This document shows, one piece after another, positions 52,016 through 53,948 of a stretch of 53,948 nucleotides of DNA. Location of the stretch: NCBI GenBank assembly GCA_003240695.1, contig QFNC01000017.1, positions 1-53,948 of the forward strand, read 5' to 3'. Origin of the DNA: Pseudoxanthomonas suwonensis. Lineage in GTDB: Bacteria > Pseudomonadota > Gammaproteobacteria > Xanthomonadales > Xanthomonadaceae. Position 1 is the stretch's first letter. Each line of letters begins with the position of its first letter. The notes beneath the pieces were generated by a model. The model was not told the DNA's origin, made no database searches, and saw only the letters and a program-made list of their open reading frames with translations. Both the position numbers and the translations under genes were made by a program.

Positions 52016-53745
52016 CGCGAGAAGCTATCCTGCTGCTGGCGTTCCTGGGCCTGCCGATCCAGTGCCTGCTGCCGTTCCTGCTGCTGCTCCCACGCCAGCA
52101 ACTCGTGGCCCCAGCGCTCGAATGCCTGCACCGTTTCCGACCGCGCGATCTGCGCCGCGGCCTGCGAGATGGCGGCATCGTCATCGGCATTCAACGCGGC
52201 AGCCAGCCGGTCCAGATCGGGATCGCCGGTGCTGAAGGATCGGGTGTCGGACTGCGGTTGTGCCAAAGCCGGTGCTGCGGCCGCATCGGGTTGCGGTGCG
52301 GTGATCGGTTGCGGAACCTCGCCGATGCGCGCCAGACCATGCGGCCCGGACAGAGTGATGCCCAGTTGGCCATTGCGGAAGTTCTCGATCACCACCGGCT
52401 CGCGCTGCGCCGCGTCCGCGGCCTGCGCATCCACGATGTGCAGATGCGGCCCAGCCATGCTGTAGCTGTAGCGGCCATCGGCACTACGCCAGGTGTCCGG
52501 CGGATCGCTGTCGATGCGCGCGCCGCCGGTCAGTACCTGGCCATCGCGGCGCACTTCGCCCAGACCGTCGCTGTCCAGCAGGGTGTCGCCGGCACCGATC
52601 ACGTAGGTATCGCGGCCCTCGCCACCCTCCATCCGGTCGCGGCCCTGGCCGCCGATCAGGATGTCGTCGCCCCGGTGCGCGCGCAGCGTGTCATCGCCGC
52701 CTTCGCCGATCAGCAGATCGTTGCTGACAACCTCCGTGCCGCGCTGCACGCGGCGACTGTCGATGGTGGCGGCGTGGTTGGGGTCGATGTCCTGCTGCGT
52801 GTTGTTTCTTTGGTCCCGACGCAGATTGTTTCCAGCCCGCAACTCCCTGCCCGGATCGAGATGGATCGCAGTGGTGGCGAAGTCCTCGTTGCGAAGACGG
52901 TCGGCCAGATCGGGATGCTCGGTTCTCAGTTCTTCAAGCAGGCGGGCGCGGGCGGGTTCGAGGGCCGAACTGATCGTTGGCACGCGGCCGTATTGTCGAG
53001 TTAAATCAGCATAATCACGGTTGGCTATTCCGATTATATCGTTTCGGCTGACAACTCCATCAATTGATGTCGCCCATCTTTCTTCACTCCTCAGAATGTC
53101 TTCCTTGTGAATTTCAAACATTCTGTACACGCTTTTGGCATCATCTGCAGATATATCGAGTGGATTATCATACAAGCCGAATATCTGAGCCTCCATCCCG
53201 CGGCGCTTCCTCAGCCCGCGTTCTGCCGCTTCATTTGTGCCCCACGCATTGTAGCGTAGTTGATACCACGCTTCCGCACGATCGTCATCGCGAACCGCAT
53301 CCATGAACCCTTCCATTCTCGTTCTGACAAGGTGCGCATTTCTGTTATAGGTAATCGATACAATGGCAGAGCGTTCCTTTGAATATGGCATACCCAAGTC
53401 GTCGGCTGCGCCTTCGTACAAAGGAAGCGAAACCCGCTCCAACAACCTTCGCGACTCTTCCCTCGTAATCTCTACCGGAAACGCCAGGCCCAGCGCGGTT
53501 TTCTGTTCCGGCCTTGCTCGATCGATCGAAGCAAGGTGTTACCTTTCAGTGCGTGACAATACTATTCCGGCAGCATCCCATAGCTCTACGTTATTGTTTC
53601 TGTTGAAAGTGTATCCAAAACCAATTGTTGCCATGGCGTCATTGGCATCATAAGGTCTGGGTTCAAAGCCCTCAAACCTTGCGATCATTTCGCTAGTGCG
53701 GCGCCTGTATTCATCTTCAGTCCATACCGTGTATTCAATTGGCAT
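52012..53745 (-). pseudogene. GH24 lysozyme-RTX repeat toxin gene, interrupted by an in-frame TAA
   Basis: Restored, the product would have 577 residues. Residues 1-175 form a GH24 lysozyme (Glu in ARFEGFEP, TIGFGYT, later RLLERVSLPLYEG, VSITYNRN). Residues about 325-375 carry hemolysin-type calcium-binding nonapeptides (GEGGDDTLRA, GGQGRDRMEG, GGEGRDTYV), then a repeat-free C-terminal region rich in Gln. The stop TAA at 53541-53539 is codon 69, in the same frame as all that follows; CAA changed to TAA would explain it. Translation may restart downstream (ATG 53445). AGGA lies in front of ATG 53745. RTX repeats fit type I export. Confidence 0.8.
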
Positions 53746-53785
53746 TTATATTTCCTCGTTTTGAGATGACACAATAAATTCGCTG

Positions 53786-53948
53786 TCAGTATGGCCAATT
53801 GCATGGGGCCGATCGAACAGAATCCAGATGGCGCTGCTGCCCTTCAGATGAATCTTTCATCAACGACAACTTCGCTGGAATGATGGGAGAAATACCACTT
53901 TTGGATTCCGTCACAGGCCCGACAAGGCGCCACGAAATCTCGTCTTTC
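53786..53948 (-). CDS. C-terminal end of an unknown gene, possibly the immunity partner
   Basis: Open frame of 53 codons from the right edge to TGA at 53786-53788, containing ISWRLVGPVTESKSGISPII and a Gln/Arg-rich end. It lies 40 bp before the lysozyme-type gene on the same strand. Immunity genes are often found in this place (compare the lipoprotein before the lipase gene), but only the end is in view and I recognise no family. Confidence 0.4.
   Translation of the reverse strand, partial: KDEISWRLVGPVTESKSGISPIIPAKLSLMKDSSEGQQRHLDSVRSAPCNWPY

Noticed and set aside
1..53948. tRNA, rRNA genes or a CRISPR array.
   Set aside because: No tRNA-like CCA-ended cloverleaf words, rRNA blocks or evenly spaced repeats were seen by eye; a tRNAscan or CRISPR search would settle it.

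Overview
The window is about 54 kb of GC-rich proteobacterial chromosome. Gene content points to the family Xanthomonadaceae/Lysobacteraceae (Lysobacter, Luteimonas, Thermomonas or Stenotrophomonas-like). The markers are an algR-type regulator next to hemC, a split cobalamin-dependent ribonucleotide reductase (nrdJa/nrdJb), tamA-tamB, the ligase-associated DNA repair operon and a Lys/Ala-rich histone-like protein. This placement rests on gene content alone, not on a database search.

Layout. 1-1317: start of an RND efflux pump and its periplasmic adaptor. 1546-4056: an esterase, a LytTR response regulator and hemC, followed by an internally deleted IS30-family element. 4527-6695: four overlapping genes for three small membrane-anchored proteins and a DUF465 protein. 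6759-9407: ttcA, rdgC and a YgjP-like metalloprotease. 9455-15288: the outer-membrane translocation pair tamA-tamB. 15518-17677: a secreted SpoIID-domain protein. 17716-26268: a DNA repair island made of the four-gene ligase-associated operon (nuclease, ligase, helicase, phosphoesterase), divergent from a radical-SAM repair protein and a UdgX-type uracil-DNA glycosylase. 26284-29231: a frameshifted DUF4345 gene, an EF-hand protein, an acyl desaturase and mutM.

29245-34713 is an accessory region. It holds a lipase-type toxin with a lipoprotein (probable immunity) gene, bounded by a second, decayed copy of the mutM 3' end. Then come a decayed sigma-factor/TPR-protein locus, tdk, about 0.9 kb with no recognisable gene, and an intact-looking IS3-family element with a frameshift signal. 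35020-39761 is a four-gene export operon (two ABC-2 permeases, HlyD, TolC) with no ATPase gene beside it. 39858-40977 carries two hypothetical genes separated by an IS5-type MITE. 41026-44829 is nrdJb, a histone-like gene and nrdJa, with a strong NrdR-like operator upstream. 45185-51374 has an HtrA/DegP protease, YqjD/YqjE-like stress envelope proteins, an AI-2E transporter, a HAD phosphatase and an M17 aminopeptidase. The right end carries a coiled-coil membrane protein, a GH24-lysozyme/RTX gene broken by an in-frame stop, and the end of a further gene.

The most interesting points are: (i) six DNA repair genes in two divergent operons sharing a 104-bp intergenic region with a central palindrome, including a UdgX with a changed active-site motif; (ii) two toxin-like genes, each with a lesion, while their neighbouring genes look intact; (iii) a possible dnaX-like frameshift site in nrdJb that would remove its cysteine-rich tail.
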